Assembly: GCA_013694885.1 (NCBI GenBank)
Contig: JACDBO010000001.1
Coordinates: 1-13,820, forward strand
Source of the DNA: Chloroflexia bacterium
GTDB taxonomy: Bacteria; Chloroflexota; Chloroflexia; Thermomicrobiales; UBA6265
Length of the DNA: 13,820 nt
Reading direction: 5' to 3'
A program made the translations under genes and the position numbers. Below the pieces are notes generated by a model that saw only the letters and a program-made list of their open reading frames with translations, searched no databases and was not told the DNA's origin. Every line of letters starts with the position of its first letter. Positions within the stretch are counted from its first letter, which is position 1. Shown piece by piece: positions 1 to 8,443 of the stretch.

Positions 1-1383
1 ACTCTCGGCGGCGTAGATCAACCGGTAGACACCGAGTCCGTCGAAGGTGGTCAGGTGGCCAGGGCCGCGCAGTCGCCGGCCGAGGGTCAGCGCCTGCCGC
101 GCCTCCTGGTGCGAGCGGCGGATGCCGTCGAGCCCGCCACGCGCTCGCCCGACGCCGACGGAAACGAGTTCGTGCGCGGTGGTCGAGGCAATTCGGGCCG
201 CGAGATCCTCCTGGATCTCATTGCCGAGCAGCTTGAGGTCGAGCCCGTCCGGCGTTGGCCAGACGATCTCGGCGCTGTTGTTTCTCATCCGCCAGAGGAT
301 GCGCGTCTGGTGCTTGGCGGCGGCACGGCTGAGCGCCTCGTCGAGGAGGCCCCAGCGTCCCTCGCGGGCACGGGCGGGGGTGCCAGGCGCGGGGTCGAGG
401 CGAGCGATCAGCGCACAGTGTGGCTCGTTGAGGTCATGACCCAGGCGCCTCGTCTGCTGGAGCAGCGACACCTCACTCCGCAGTGCCCCGTCCAGAATCT
501 CGTCCAGCACGTTGAGTTCGACTTCGCGTCGCGCGCCAGCCGCCGCCTGCTCCCGCGCCAGTGTTACCGCGCAGGCCGCCGCGCCGCGCGACGCGATCAA
601 GCTATCCTCGATCGTCTCGCCGTCTCGCGGGACGAAGAGGGAGAGGCTGCCGAGCAGGCCGTCGCGACCGCTCACCGGCGCCACGACGCGGAGCCACCGG
701 TCGTTGAGGGCATACGCGGCCGTCGGTGGCTCCGCCAGGTTCGTACCGGCCACCGACCGGAGCCAGCCGCTGATTTGGACTTCGTTGATGGAGACCAGTG
801 TCTCGACTTCGTCGGGCGCGGGACCGGCATCATGCGGGGTTTCGAAGGCGAGGACGTGGTGATCTCTGCCCTCGATGGCCACCGCTCGCCCAGCGAGGCC
901 AACCAGATCGTGCGCCAGCGCGCCGAGCGATTCGCCACCGATGGCGAGTTCCATGAGCTGCCGGCCGACTTCTTGACCTCGACGCTGGAGTTCGCGACGA
1001 CGCTCGGCAATAAAGCGCGCCGTCTCGCGCTCGAGCATCCCGAAATCCGCGCCGGTCGGCAGCCGCAGCAGTGGCATCCCGAGTTCATCGGCGGCCTGGC
1101 GGGCAGCAGTCGTGCTTCGTCCGGCGAAGGCGACGGCCGAGACGCCGAAGCCAGAGAGCTGCCGCACCGCCTCAGCGAGGGTCAGCCGCTCGTCGAGGAG
1201 TTCCAACACATCGGGAGGAATTAACACCAGCTCGCCAGCATCGAGATGCGCGAACGCCGGTGGCGTGGGCCGCAGCCGCGTCGCCCACGTCACCTCGCGT
1301 CCGAGTCCCGCCTCGCCGGCGACCACCGACGTCCCAGGGGGTAGGGCCTGCCTGACTACATCCGCGACCGCGATCATCACCAT
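1..1383 (-). CDS. PucR-family transcriptional regulator (3' end beyond left edge)
   Basis: The minus strand is open from an ATG at 1383 to the window edge, giving 461 residues without a stop. Residues about 5-120 match the N-terminal PucR (purine catabolism regulator) sensor domain, including the LTLAEAVRQL segment and a following AVAFAGR strand. A middle GAF-like stretch follows, with VVAPVSGRDGLLGSLSLF. Next comes the CdaR/PucR GGDEF-like region with GVGR at 410-413 and the S..EA..AL helix at 424-432. Family members end in a helix-turn-helix of the HTH_30 type, which would lie past the edge, so DNA binding is inferred. AAGGG at 1394-1390 sits 6 bases before the ATG and supports this start. 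The gene begins 33 bases after the stop of the glutamine-synthetase-like gene on the same strand, so the two probably form an operon and the regulator may control it. The ligand cannot be read from the sequence; purines, amino acids or amines are all possible for the family. Confidence 0.88.
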   Translation of the reverse strand, partial: MVMIAVADVVRQALPPGTSVVAGEAGLGREVTWATRLRPTPPAFAHLDAGELVLIPPDVLELLDERLTLAEAVRQLSGFGVSAVAFAGRSTTAARQAADELGMPLLRLPTGADFGMLERETARFIAERRRELQRRGQEVGRQLMELAIGGESLGALAHDLVGLAGRAVAIEGRDHHVLAFETPHDAGPAPDEVETLVSINEVQISGWLRSVAGTNLAEPPTAAYALNDRWLRVVAPVSGRDGLLGSLSLFVPRDGETIEDSLIASRGAAACAVTLAREQAAAGARREVELNVLDEILDGALRSEVSLLQQTRRLGHDLNEPHCALIARLDPAPGTPARAREGRWGLLDEALSRAAAKHQTRILWRMRNNSAEIVWPTPDGLDLKLLGNEIQEDLAARIASTTAHELVSVGVGRARGGLDGIRRSHQEARQALTLGRRLRGPGHLTTFDGLGVYRLIYAAES

Positions 1384-1416
1384 CGTTCGCCCTTCACTTC
1401 CCTGTCCACGGCCGAT

Positions 1417-2784
1417 CTAGACATCGCCGTAGCGCAGGTGTTCCCAAGGGCTGACGTGGCGCCGGTACTCGATCCACTCTGCGCGCTTGACCGTCAGAAG
1501 CTGCTCGAAGATGTAGTTCCCCAGCGCTGCACGCATCACGTCGTCGCGGGCGAAGGCATCGAGTGCCTCGCCGAGGCTCGTCGGCAGCTGCGGCGCCCCG
1601 ATCCGCCGCAGCTCGTCCTCGTCATAGGTGACGAGGTTTTCATCGAGCGGCCCGGGCGGCTCGTCGCCCTGCCGGATGCCGTCCAGCGCGGCGCTGAGGA
1701 TCGCCGCGATTGCCAGGTAGGGGTTCACCATCGCATCCGGACTGCGCAGCTCGACATCGGTCTCGACGCCGGGCGCAGCGGCTGGTACGCGGATCAACGA
1801 CCCCTGGCTGACCCGAGCCCATGTCGCGTGGCGCGGTGCGCGGTGCCCCGCCGCGAGGCGCTTGTACGAGTTGACGGTGGTGCAGAGCACGGCGCATAGA
1901 CCAGAGGCGTGCGCGAGCTGGCCGGCGATCAGGTGGCGTGCCGTTGTTGAGAGGTCGAGGGTGGCTGGATCGCGGAGCACGTCGTCCCCGCCGTCCAGCC
2001 CGGCCAGACGCTGGAACACGTGCATTCCAGAGCCGGGCGCGTCAGCAAACGGTTTGGCCATGAAGGTAGCGCGCAACCCGCGTCGCTGGGCGACGGTGCG
2101 GATCACCTGGCGGGTGGTGATGATCTGGTCGGCGACGCGGATACCGCCGGCGTGGAGCAGATCGAGCTCCTGCTGACCAGGTCCGGTCTCGTGGTGCGCG
2201 CCGCCGACGTTGATACCCATGTCGTGCAGCGTCGCCAGAATCTCGTCTCGCGTGCCGGCGAGAACCTCCTCGCCGACATCGAAGTAGCCGGCGGCGTCGT
2301 GCGCGGGCAACAGCGTCAGGTCAGCCGGGTTGCCACCGAGCAGATAGAACTCCAGCTCGACCCCGACCTGATAGTCGAAGCCGCTGTTCGCGGCCTGTCC
2401 CAGCACGCGGTCGAGCGTCGCTCGCGGGTCGCCGGGGAATGGCTGGCCGTCGCGGCGGAGGACCCAACAAAAGACCTGGGCGCGTCGGGGCTGGCCCTCC
2501 CGGTTAGGCAGGATCGTCAGGGTCGCCGGATCCGGTACCAGATAGAGGTCGAGTTCGACGAGGCGCATGCCGCCGGCGAGCGCGGAGCCGTCGAACCGAT
2601 AGCCGTGCTCCAGTGTGTGCCGGAGCAGGGTGACGGGGATCGTCAGCCCTTTGATGCCGCCGGCGATGTCGCTGAACTGAAGATCGACCAGCGCCACACC
2701 GTGAGTCTGCGCTCGCTCCACGGCCTCTTCCGCCGCCTCGGGCGACGGGCGGACGCGGGTGGTGTCTGTGTCCAGAATGCTCAT
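1417..2784 (-). CDS. Type I glutamine-synthetase-like ligase with altered substrate site
   Basis: The 455-residue protein has the type I (GlnA) fold length and order. It has a beta-grasp N-domain with LQFSDIAGGIKG and FDGSALAGG. Catalytic-domain motifs are VGVELEFYLL (metal glutamates), HHETGPGQQELDL, PGSGMHVF, SYKRL, LIRVP and VELRSPDA-NPYLA. No adenylylation-site tyrosine motif is evident near the C terminus. Aligned by eye to enterobacterial GlnA, Arg321, Arg344, Glu357 and Arg359 are kept as Arg309, Arg332, Glu345 and Arg347. Asn264, Glu327 and Arg339 become Pro250, Arg315 and Gln327. These normally serve glutamate binding, ammonium deprotonation and the transition state, so ordinary glutamine synthesis is doubtful. 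A gamma-glutamyl-amine or other glutamyl-type ligase is an inference. The ATG at 2784 is chosen because AAGGAG (2802-2797) lies 12 bases upstream. The open frame extends to 2910, but that part has no family similarity. It leads a probable operon with the PucR regulator and diverges from gltB. Confidence 0.9.
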   Translation of the reverse strand: MSILDTDTTRVRPSPEAAEEAVERAQTHGVALVDLQFSDIAGGIKGLTIPVTLLRHTLEHGYRFDGSALAGGMRLVELDLYLVPDPATLTILPNREGQPRRAQVFCWVLRRDGQPFPGDPRATLDRVLGQAANSGFDYQVGVELEFYLLGGNPADLTLLPAHDAAGYFDVGEEVLAGTRDEILATLHDMGINVGGAHHETGPGQQELDLLHAGGIRVADQIITTRQVIRTVAQRRGLRATFMAKPFADAPGSGMHVFQRLAGLDGGDDVLRDPATLDLSTTARHLIAGQLAHASGLCAVLCTTVNSYKRLAAGHRAPRHATWARVSQGSLIRVPAAAPGVETDVELRSPDAMVNPYLAIAAILSAALDGIRQGDEPPGPLDENLVTYDEDELRRIGAPQLPTSLGEALDAFARDDVMRAALGNYIFEQLLTVKRAEWIEYRRHVSPWEHLRYGDV

Positions 2785-2971
2785 CGCTCCGTTTCGCTCC
2801 TTGGGTAAGCCGGTTCGGCTGTCCCTGTGCTCCGGGTCTAATCTCGCGCTCGTGCCTCGCCCTGGTTGTCGGCCAGTCCACCATTTGCCCACCGCCTGAC
2901 CGTGCGCCAACCGCCGGATCGGCTAGTTGGCTTGGGAGCTGGCTCGCGATTCCCCTCCACCGCTGCGAACG

Positions 2972-2994
2972 CGCCAGCTGGCGTCATTGTGACG
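2972..2994. promoter_or_regulatory. Two overlapping palindromes, candidate operator
   Basis: A perfect 12-base palindrome, CGCCAGCTGGCG (2972-2983), overlaps by two bases a perfect inverted repeat, CGTCA-TTG-TGACG (2982-2994). The pair lies in the shared upstream region of the synthetase-like gene and gltB, and overlaps the weak -10 candidate for the minus-strand operon. Binding by the PucR regulator or another nitrogen regulator is an inference. Confidence 0.4.
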
Positions 2995-3015
2995 TGTTTT
3001 GGGCGCGGAGTCCAA
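2986..3015 (-). promoter_or_regulatory. Weak sigma70-like promoter candidate for the synthetase-pucR operon
   Basis: On the minus strand TTGGAC (3015-3010) is followed after 18 bases by CACAAT (2991-2986). The matches are only partial (3/6 and 4/6), but the -10 falls inside the CGTCATTGTGACG palindrome, an arrangement usual for a repressed promoter. It would give an untranslated leader of roughly 190 bases. Confidence 0.22.
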
Positions 3016-3084
3016 ATCGAGGTTCGGTGATTCTTGGCGCTCTGTACCTACGCACTGGGAGCGACCTCCGTTACACTGCAATTT

Positions 3085-3098
3085 CCACAATGCTGTGG
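3085..3098. promoter_or_regulatory. Inverted repeat upstream of gltB
   Basis: CCACA-ATGC-TGTGG is a perfect inverted repeat with 5-base arms, about 230 bases before the gltB start. It may be a protein-binding site or a small leader hairpin. No T-run follows, so a terminator is unlikely. Confidence 0.25.
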
Positions 3099-3326
3099 CT
3101 CTATTCAGCACTCCGAAGGGACGCGCCCGGCATCGTCGCTCGCGAGTTCCTCACAAACCACTGAAACGCGGATCCAAAACATTGTGCGGCTGTTCACGAT
3201 TTGGGCGCAACGTTCAACGATCGTGGCGCCGGTCGGTTATCTCCCGTCTCCCGCCTTCGTCAGAAGCTGGCGCGGCGGTGGGAACGGGTTTGCCGCCTTT
3301 CGATGCCACAGAAAGCGAGGAGCTCG

Positions 3327-6300
3327 ATGACGCGGCTCACCATGTCTGAGGTCGATCAGCGCCGGGCACCGCTCTACGCGCCGGCCTATGAGCACGACGC
3401 CTGCGGCGTTGGATTGGTTGTGGACATCGCCGGTCGACCGTCCCGCGAGATCGTGACCAAGGCGCTAGCCGGACTCGTCAATCTCACCCATCGCGGCGGT
3501 GTCGGTGCCGACCCGCGGGCCGGTGACGGCGCCGGCATCCTCATCCAGGTGCCGCACGGTCTTTTCGCCGAAGCCCTTGCCGCCGCCGGTGCGACCGACG
3601 TGCGCCCCGGTGACTACGGCGTGGCCATGGCGTTTCTGCCGACCGGTGCCGAACAGAACCAACGGGCGCGGTCGGCTATCGAAACCGCAATGGCTGCCCA
3701 GCGCGTCACGGCGATCGCCTGGCGCGATGTGCCGGTGGAGCCGTCCGTGCTCGGACCGACCGCGGCGGCGACCCGGCCCGCGATCGCCCAGCTCTTGCTG
3801 CGGCGACCGGACGGCCTGGACGGGGACGGTTTCGAGCGTGCCTTGATGCTCGGGCGACGGGCGACGGAGCGCGCGGCCACGACCGAAGGATTGGACGACC
3901 TCTTTCTCGCCTCATGCTCTGCTCGGACGCTCATCTACAAAGGATTCTGCCTGCCGGCCGACCTGGCGGTCTTCTATTCCGACTTGCAAGTCCCGGCCGT
4001 CGAGAGCGCCATCGCCCTGTTTCACCAGCGCTACAGCACCAACACCGTACCGACCTGGGCACTGGCCCAACCGTTCCGCTTTCTCGCCCACAACGGCGAG
4101 ATTAACACCGTCCAGGGGAACCGGAGCTGGATGCGGGCGCGGACTCCCTCGCTCGCCTATGACGACGGGGTCGACGCCGAGCAGTTGGCGCCGGTTGTGA
4201 GCCTCACTGGCAGCGATTCGCTCAGCCTCGACAACGCCCTGGAACTGCTCGTCCACGGTGGGCGCTCGCTGCCGCACTCGCTGATGATGTGCGTGCCGGA
4301 ACCCTGGGAGCAGCTCCCCGAGATGGACCCGGCGCGGCGAGCGTTCTACGACTTCCACGCCGGCTTGATGGAGCAGTGGGACGGCCCGGCCGCACTGGCG
4401 TTCAGCGACGGCGTGCTCGCTGGGGCGACGCTCGACCGCAACGGTCTCCGTCCGCTTCGCTATGCGATCATCGACGATGGTCTGCTCGTCGCTGGTTCCG
4501 AGGCCGGTACGGTGGCAATCGACCAGCGGCGGATCGTCGAGAAGGGCCGGCTCGGACCCGGTCAGATGATCGTCGTCGACACCGCGCGCGGAATCGTCTT
4601 GCGTAATGATGAACTCAAGGCCGAGGTGGCAAACGGCGCACCCTACGCCGAGTGGCTGGCGCAGGGCCGGATCAAGCTCACCTTCCAACCCGAACCGGAC
4701 GAGCCATCTGTCGTGCCGCCTGACGCCGACGCCAAGACTCGCGCGGCGTTGACGAAAGCCGACCCGGAGACGGTGGCCGTACAGCGCGCGTTTGGCTACA
4801 CGGCCGAGGATATCCGCCTCATCGTCACGCCGATGGCCGGCGAGGCCGCGGAACCGACCTGGTCGATGGGTGACGATGCCCCGCTGGCGGTCCTCTCCGA
4901 GATCCCCCGCCCGCTGCCCGCCTACTTCCGACAGCGCTTCGCCCAGGTCACTAACCCGGCGATCGACTCCCTGCGCGAGCGGCGCGTGATGGCGCTGGAC
5001 GCCTTCATCGGCCCGCGCGGCAACTTGCTGGCGCCGGCTTCAATGGACGATGCTCGGCTGATCCACCTTTCCAGCATCGTGCTGGCCGCGAACGAGGTTG
5101 AGGCGATCGAAGCGCTTGCAGAGCCGCGAATCGCGCGCATCTCCACCATCTTCGCTGTTGCCGAGGGCGAAGGCGCGCTTGCGAGCACCCTCGACCGCGT
5201 CGTCGCCGAGGCCGAGGCGGCCGTGGGTGGCGGGGCCGGTATCTTGCTCCTCAGCGACCGAGGGGTCGACGCCGCGCACGCCGCGCTGCCGATGTCGCTG
5301 GCGGTCGGCACGATCCATCACGCCTTGATCCGCGCCGGTCTGCGGCCCCGCGCCGATCTGATCTGTGAGACGGGCGAGGTCTGGGACGTTCACCAACTCT
5401 GCGTCCTGATTGGCTACGGTGCGTCCGCCGTCCACCCATATCTGGCGCTTGAAGCCGCCGCCGCCCTGGCCGGAACACGCGGCTACGAGGAAGCGCGGCC
5501 GCTGACGCTGCGCCGCAACTACATCCACGCGATTGAACACGGGTTCCTCAAAGTCTCCGCGAAGATGGGCATCTCGACCGCCAGCGGCTACCGGGGAGCG
5601 CAAATCTTCGAGACCATCGGTTTGAGCCAGGAGCTGGTCGACCGCTGCTTCACCGGTACGCCCGCGCGCCTCGGCGGCATTGGTTTGACCGAGATCGAGA
5701 TCGACATCCGACGTCGCCATGGCGACGCCTACGCTGAACGCGCGGCCAGGTTGCCCGATCACGGCATCATCCGCTTCCGCAAGGACGGCGAGGCGCATGC
5801 CTATTCGCCGCCGATTGTCACCGCGCTCCAGAAGGCCACGAACTCGAACGACGCCACCGATTACGAATCCTACCGAGAGATGGTCAAGGGTCAGCCGCTG
5901 ACCGCAATCCGCGACCTGCTGCGGCTCAAGCCGCTCGGCGCGGCTGTGGCGCTCGATGAGGTCGAGCCGGCCGAGGCGATCACGCGGCGCTTCGTCGTCA
6001 CCGCGATGTCGCTCGGCGCGCTCAGCCCGGAGGCGGCACGTACGTTGGCGGTGGCGATGAACCGGATCGGCGCTCGCTCCAACTCCGGCGAGGGCGGCGA
6101 GGATCCGCACTGGTACGATGAACCAGGGCCGGACGTGCCGCACAACAAGGTCAAGCAGGTGGCCTCCGCCCGCTTCGGTGTCACGGCGCGCTATCTCTCC
6201 AAGGCGGATGAGCTGGAGATCAAGATCGCCCAGGGCTCGAAACCCGGTGAGGGCGGCCAGATCCCGGCCCACAAGGTGACGCCGTTTATCGCCCGACTGC

Positions 6301-7868
6301 GCCACGCGGTACCTGGTCTACCGCTCTTCTCGCCGCCACCGCATCACGACATCTACAGCATCGAGGACCTCGCCCAGCTCATCTACGACCTGCGGCAGAT
6401 CAACCCCCGCGCCAGGATCGGCGTCAAGCTGGTCGCCGAGGCCGGCGTCGGAACGGTTGCCGCTGGCGTGGCTAAAGCACGGGCCGACTACATCCTGATC
6501 AGCGGCCACTCCGGCGGCACTGGTGCCTCGCCGCTGGCCTCCATCAAGCACGCCGGCTGCCCGTGGGAGCTCGGACTGGCCGAGACGCAGCAGACGCTGG
6601 TGATGAACGGCCTGCGCTCGCGCGTACGGCTGCGCACCGACGGCGGCATCAAGACGCCAGAGGATGTGCTCGTCGCGGCGATGCTCGGCGCCGAGGAGTT
6701 CGGGTTCGGCACCTCGGTCCTCGTCGCCATCGGTTGCGACATGGCCCGCCAGTGTCACCTCAACTCCTGCCCGACCGGCATCGCCACCCAGAAAGAGGAG
6801 CTCCGGGCCAAGTTCACCGGCACACCGGAGCAGGTCGTCGCCTACTTCGAGCGACTCACCGCCGCCCTGCGCGACCTGATGGCCTCACTCGGCGTGCGCA
6901 CGATCGACGAGCTGGTCGGACGCTCCGATCTGCTCGATGTGAAACCCGTCTCTGGTCGTGGATCGCTGCTGGACCTTAGCTCGCTGCTGGCGGAACCCGC
7001 CGAGGAGCAGGCCCGTCGCAAGACCGTCGACATCGACCACAACGCCGCCGAGACACTCGACGACCGCATCCTCCGCGCAATCGGACCCGCCCTGCGCGAG
7101 CGGCAGCCGGTGACCGTCAGCGAGACGATCACCACCGCAGACCGAACGGCTGGCGCCAGGATCGCCGGTGTGATGACCGTGTTGCGCGAGGAGCAGCCCA
7201 CCCCGCTCGACCGCGTTACCTGCCACTTCGCCGGCAGCGCCGGCCAGAGTTTCGGCGCCTTCGCCGTGCCGGGGCTGACGCTGTCGCTCGAAGGGGAAGC
7301 CAACGACTACGTCGGCAAGGGGATCAGCGGCGGCGAAATCGCGATCTTCCCACCAGTGGACGCGGCCTTCACCGAACCGCAGGTGATCGCCGGAAACACG
7401 GTTCTCTACGGCGCCACCGGCGGTCAGCTCTACGTCGCCGGACGCGCCGGCGAGCGCTTCGCGGTTCGCAACAGCGGCGCGACGGCCGTGGTCGAGGGTG
7501 TCGGCGACCACGGCTGCGAGTACATGACCGGCGGTCTGGTGGTCATCCTCGGCCCGACCGGCCGCAACTTCGGCGCGGGCATGACCAACGGTGCCGCCTA
7601 CGTCTACGATCCGGAGGGCACGTTCCTGAGCCGCATCAACGACGAGTCGGTGGAAGCCCGCCATCTGGAACCCGACCATGCGGAGGAGGTGCGCGCACTC
7701 GTCGAACGCCACGCCGAGCTGACCAACAGCGCCCATGCCCGCCGTTTGCTGGCCGATTGGGACCGCACCCTCGCCGTCTTCTGGCGCGCCGAACCAAAGG
7801 CCGCGCTGGAGATGGCCCGCCATCACGTCGAGCGGGAGAACGAAGCCAAACGCGGCGCAGCTGACTAG
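3327..7868 (+). CDS. gltB: Glutamate synthase (NADPH-type), large subunit
   Basis: The product takes the amide of glutamine, channels ammonia to 2-oxoglutarate and yields glutamate in the cytoplasm. Starting at the ATG at 3327 it has 1513 residues, the usual size. GAGGAG lies just upstream (3317-3322), whereas the ATG at 3342 would be about 19 bases away. Cys26 in HDACGVG is the expected N-terminal nucleophile after loss of a 25-residue propeptide. The class II amidotransferase domain (about 26-435) includes RYSTNT and LAHNGEINT. A central domain covers about 475-775. The FMN/2-oxoglutarate domain (about 800-1190) includes NSGEGGED and PPPHHDIYSIEDLAQ. Cys1137, Cys1143 and Cys1148 form the C-x5-C-x4-C 3Fe-4S site. 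A GXGXG beta-helix covers about 1265-1460. The long ferredoxin loop of cyanobacterial and plastid enzymes, expected after GGED, is absent, which points to a partner GltD. No gltD follows; the next genes converge on it. Confidence 0.97.
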   Translation: MTRLTMSEVDQRRAPLYAPAYEHDACGVGLVVDIAGRPSREIVTKALAGLVNLTHRGGVGADPRAGDGAGILIQVPHGLFAEALAAAGATDVRPGDYGVAMAFLPTGAEQNQRARSAIETAMAAQRVTAIAWRDVPVEPSVLGPTAAATRPAIAQLLLRRPDGLDGDGFERALMLGRRATERAATTEGLDDLFLASCSARTLIYKGFCLPADLAVFYSDLQVPAVESAIALFHQRYSTNTVPTWALAQPFRFLAHNGEINTVQGNRSWMRARTPSLAYDDGVDAEQLAPVVSLTGSDSLSLDNALELLVHGGRSLPHSLMMCVPEPWEQLPEMDPARRAFYDFHAGLMEQWDGPAALAFSDGVLAGATLDRNGLRPLRYAIIDDGLLVAGSEAGTVAIDQRRIVEKGRLGPGQMIVVDTARGIVLRNDELKAEVANGAPYAEWLAQGRIKLTFQPEPDEPSVVPPDADAKTRAALTKADPETVAVQRAFGYTAEDIRLIVTPMAGEAAEPTWSMGDDAPLAVLSEIPRPLPAYFRQRFAQVTNPAIDSLRERRVMALDAFIGPRGNLLAPASMDDARLIHLSSIVLAANEVEAIEALAEPRIARISTIFAVAEGEGALASTLDRVVAEAEAAVGGGAGILLLSDRGVDAAHAALPMSLAVGTIHHALIRAGLRPRADLICETGEVWDVHQLCVLIGYGASAVHPYLALEAAAALAGTRGYEEARPLTLRRNYIHAIEHGFLKVSAKMGISTASGYRGAQIFETIGLSQELVDRCFTGTPARLGGIGLTEIEIDIRRRHGDAYAERAARLPDHGIIRFRKDGEAHAYSPPIVTALQKATNSNDATDYESYREMVKGQPLTAIRDLLRLKPLGAAVALDEVEPAEAITRRFVVTAMSLGALSPEAARTLAVAMNRIGARSNSGEGGEDPHWYDEPGPDVPHNKVKQVASARFGVTARYLSKADELEIKIAQGSKPGEGGQIPAHKVTPFIARLRHAVPGLPLFSPPPHHDIYSIEDLAQLIYDLRQINPRARIGVKLVAEAGVGTVAAGVAKARADYILISGHSGGTGASPLASIKHAGCPWELGLAETQQTLVMNGLRSRVRLRTDGGIKTPEDVLVAAMLGAEEFGFGTSVLVAIGCDMARQCHLNSCPTGIATQKEELRAKFTGTPEQVVAYFERLTAALRDLMASLGVRTIDELVGRSDLLDVKPVSGRGSLLDLSSLLAEPAEEQARRKTVDIDHNAAETLDDRILRAIGPALRERQPVTVSETITTADRTAGARIAGVMTVLREEQPTPLDRVTCHFAGSAGQSFGAFAVPGLTLSLEGEANDYVGKGISGGEIAIFPPVDAAFTEPQVIAGNTVLYGATGGQLYVAGRAGERFAVRNSGATAVVEGVGDHGCEYMTGGLVVILGPTGRNFGAGMTNGAAYVYDPEGTFLSRINDESVEARHLEPDHAEEVRALVERHAELTNSAHARRLLADWDRTLAVFWRAEPKAALEMARHHVERENEAKRGAAD

Positions 7869-7895
7869 GGACCGCCCTGGACAACAATCGACAAA

Positions 7896-7934
7896 ACAGG
7901 AGGCGCCGGGGTGAACAACCCGAAGCCTCCCTGT
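7896..7934 (-). terminator. Hairpin between convergent gltB and vapC, terminator for the toxin operon
   Basis: ACAGGAGGC (7896-7904) pairs with GCCTCCCTGT (7925-7934) with one bulged base, and an inner CGGG/CCCG extends the stem. Read on the minus strand, the stem is followed at once by TTTTG, the form of a rho-independent terminator for the vapC transcript. Read on the plus strand there is no T-run, so its action on gltB would be weaker. Confidence 0.6.
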
Positions 7935-7950
7935 CATTGAAGAGCCACCG

Positions 7951-8400
7951 TTACGACTCGATGAGATGTACCCATGGCAGGGAGTGACGTACTGGATTGG
8001 CCAGTTTCTTGTCAGCGGTCCAGAACTCAACGCCAAGGTTGTCAGCAAGCGCCAGGTAATGGGCATCGTAGGCTGCTGAAAGGTTGAAGCGGCTGGCGAG
8101 CTTCATTGCGGCGGCGTGAAGCGCTTTATCCTGATACAGCTCGATCGGCAAGGCAAAGGCCGCATGGAGCGTTGGAGTCATGTCTATAACATTCTCCTTG
8201 TCGGCACGACCAAGTCGATAGAGTGCGTTTGTTACTTCATAGCGAAACAAGAACGGGGCGATGAACGTCTGTTCGTCGTTGCGCCAGGAACGCCAATGAC
8301 GCTGAATCGCAACATCATCGGGGTCGGTGAGGAAGCGAACAACCAGGTTGGCGTCGACACACAGTGGAGAAGCGGGTATTGAGCTACTTTCGTCGCTCAT
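7951..8400 (-). CDS. vapC: PIN-domain toxin, VapC-like RNase
   Basis: The 149-residue protein spans a single PIN domain. The four acidic residues that bind metal are visible: Asp16 in CVDAN, Glu55 in YEVTN, Asp112 in YDAHY and Asp130 in WTADK. VapC toxins are Mg-dependent endoribonucleases that cut tRNA or rRNA and slow growth unless held by an antitoxin. The ATG at 8400 is chosen because the PIN fold begins just after it. The frame is open further upstream but there overlaps the antitoxin gene in another frame. A weak GAAGAA lies shortly before the ATG. It follows two Phd/YefM antitoxin genes on the same strand, 43 bases after the second. G+C is visibly lower than in gltB and the glycosyltransferase gene, consistent with acquisition. 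The RNA target cannot be read from sequence. Confidence 0.9.
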   Translation of the reverse strand: MSDESSSIPASPLCVDANLVVRFLTDPDDVAIQRHWRSWRNDEQTFIAPFLFRYEVTNALYRLGRADKENVIDMTPTLHAAFALPIELYQDKALHAAAMKLASRFNLSAAYDAHYLALADNLGVEFWTADKKLANPVRHSLPWVHLIES

Positions 8401-8443
8401 GTTCGATTCTTCGGTACAGGACCGGTAGCGGCGCCCAATCTGC

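Larger units (their letters stand above)
2785..3326. other. Divergent intergenic region, synthetase-like gene / gltB
   Basis: These 542 bases separate two divergently read nitrogen genes. I see no convincing coding sequence: short frames here lack family features and overlap one another. The part from about 2980 to 3220 is less G+C-rich than the flanking genes, as expected for promoters. It holds two abutting palindromes (2972-2994), a 14-base inverted repeat (3085-3098) and a weak sigma70-like promoter towards the synthetase gene. No convincing -10/-35 pair was found for gltB. The long distance before gltB leaves room for a 5' leader, but no known riboswitch was recognised. Confidence 0.6.

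Noticed and set aside
55..1224. Plus-strand open frame of 389 codons
   Set aside because: It lies antisense to the PucR regulator, whose minus-strand frame has clear family domains; the plus product has no recognisable motif.
2020..2808. Plus-strand open frame of 262 codons
   Set aside because: It is a shadow of the glutamine-synthetase-like gene on the opposite strand, caused by high G+C.
3034..3330. Plus-strand frame of 98 codons before gltB
   Set aside because: No family features and no good ribosome site; it overlaps other short frames in the intergenic region.
5040..6305. Minus-strand open frame of 421 codons inside gltB
   Set aside because: gltB is unmistakable on the plus strand; this is its antisense.
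6885..8066. Minus-strand open frame of 393 codons
   Set aside because: Antisense to the end of gltB and out of frame with vapC; no domain recognised.
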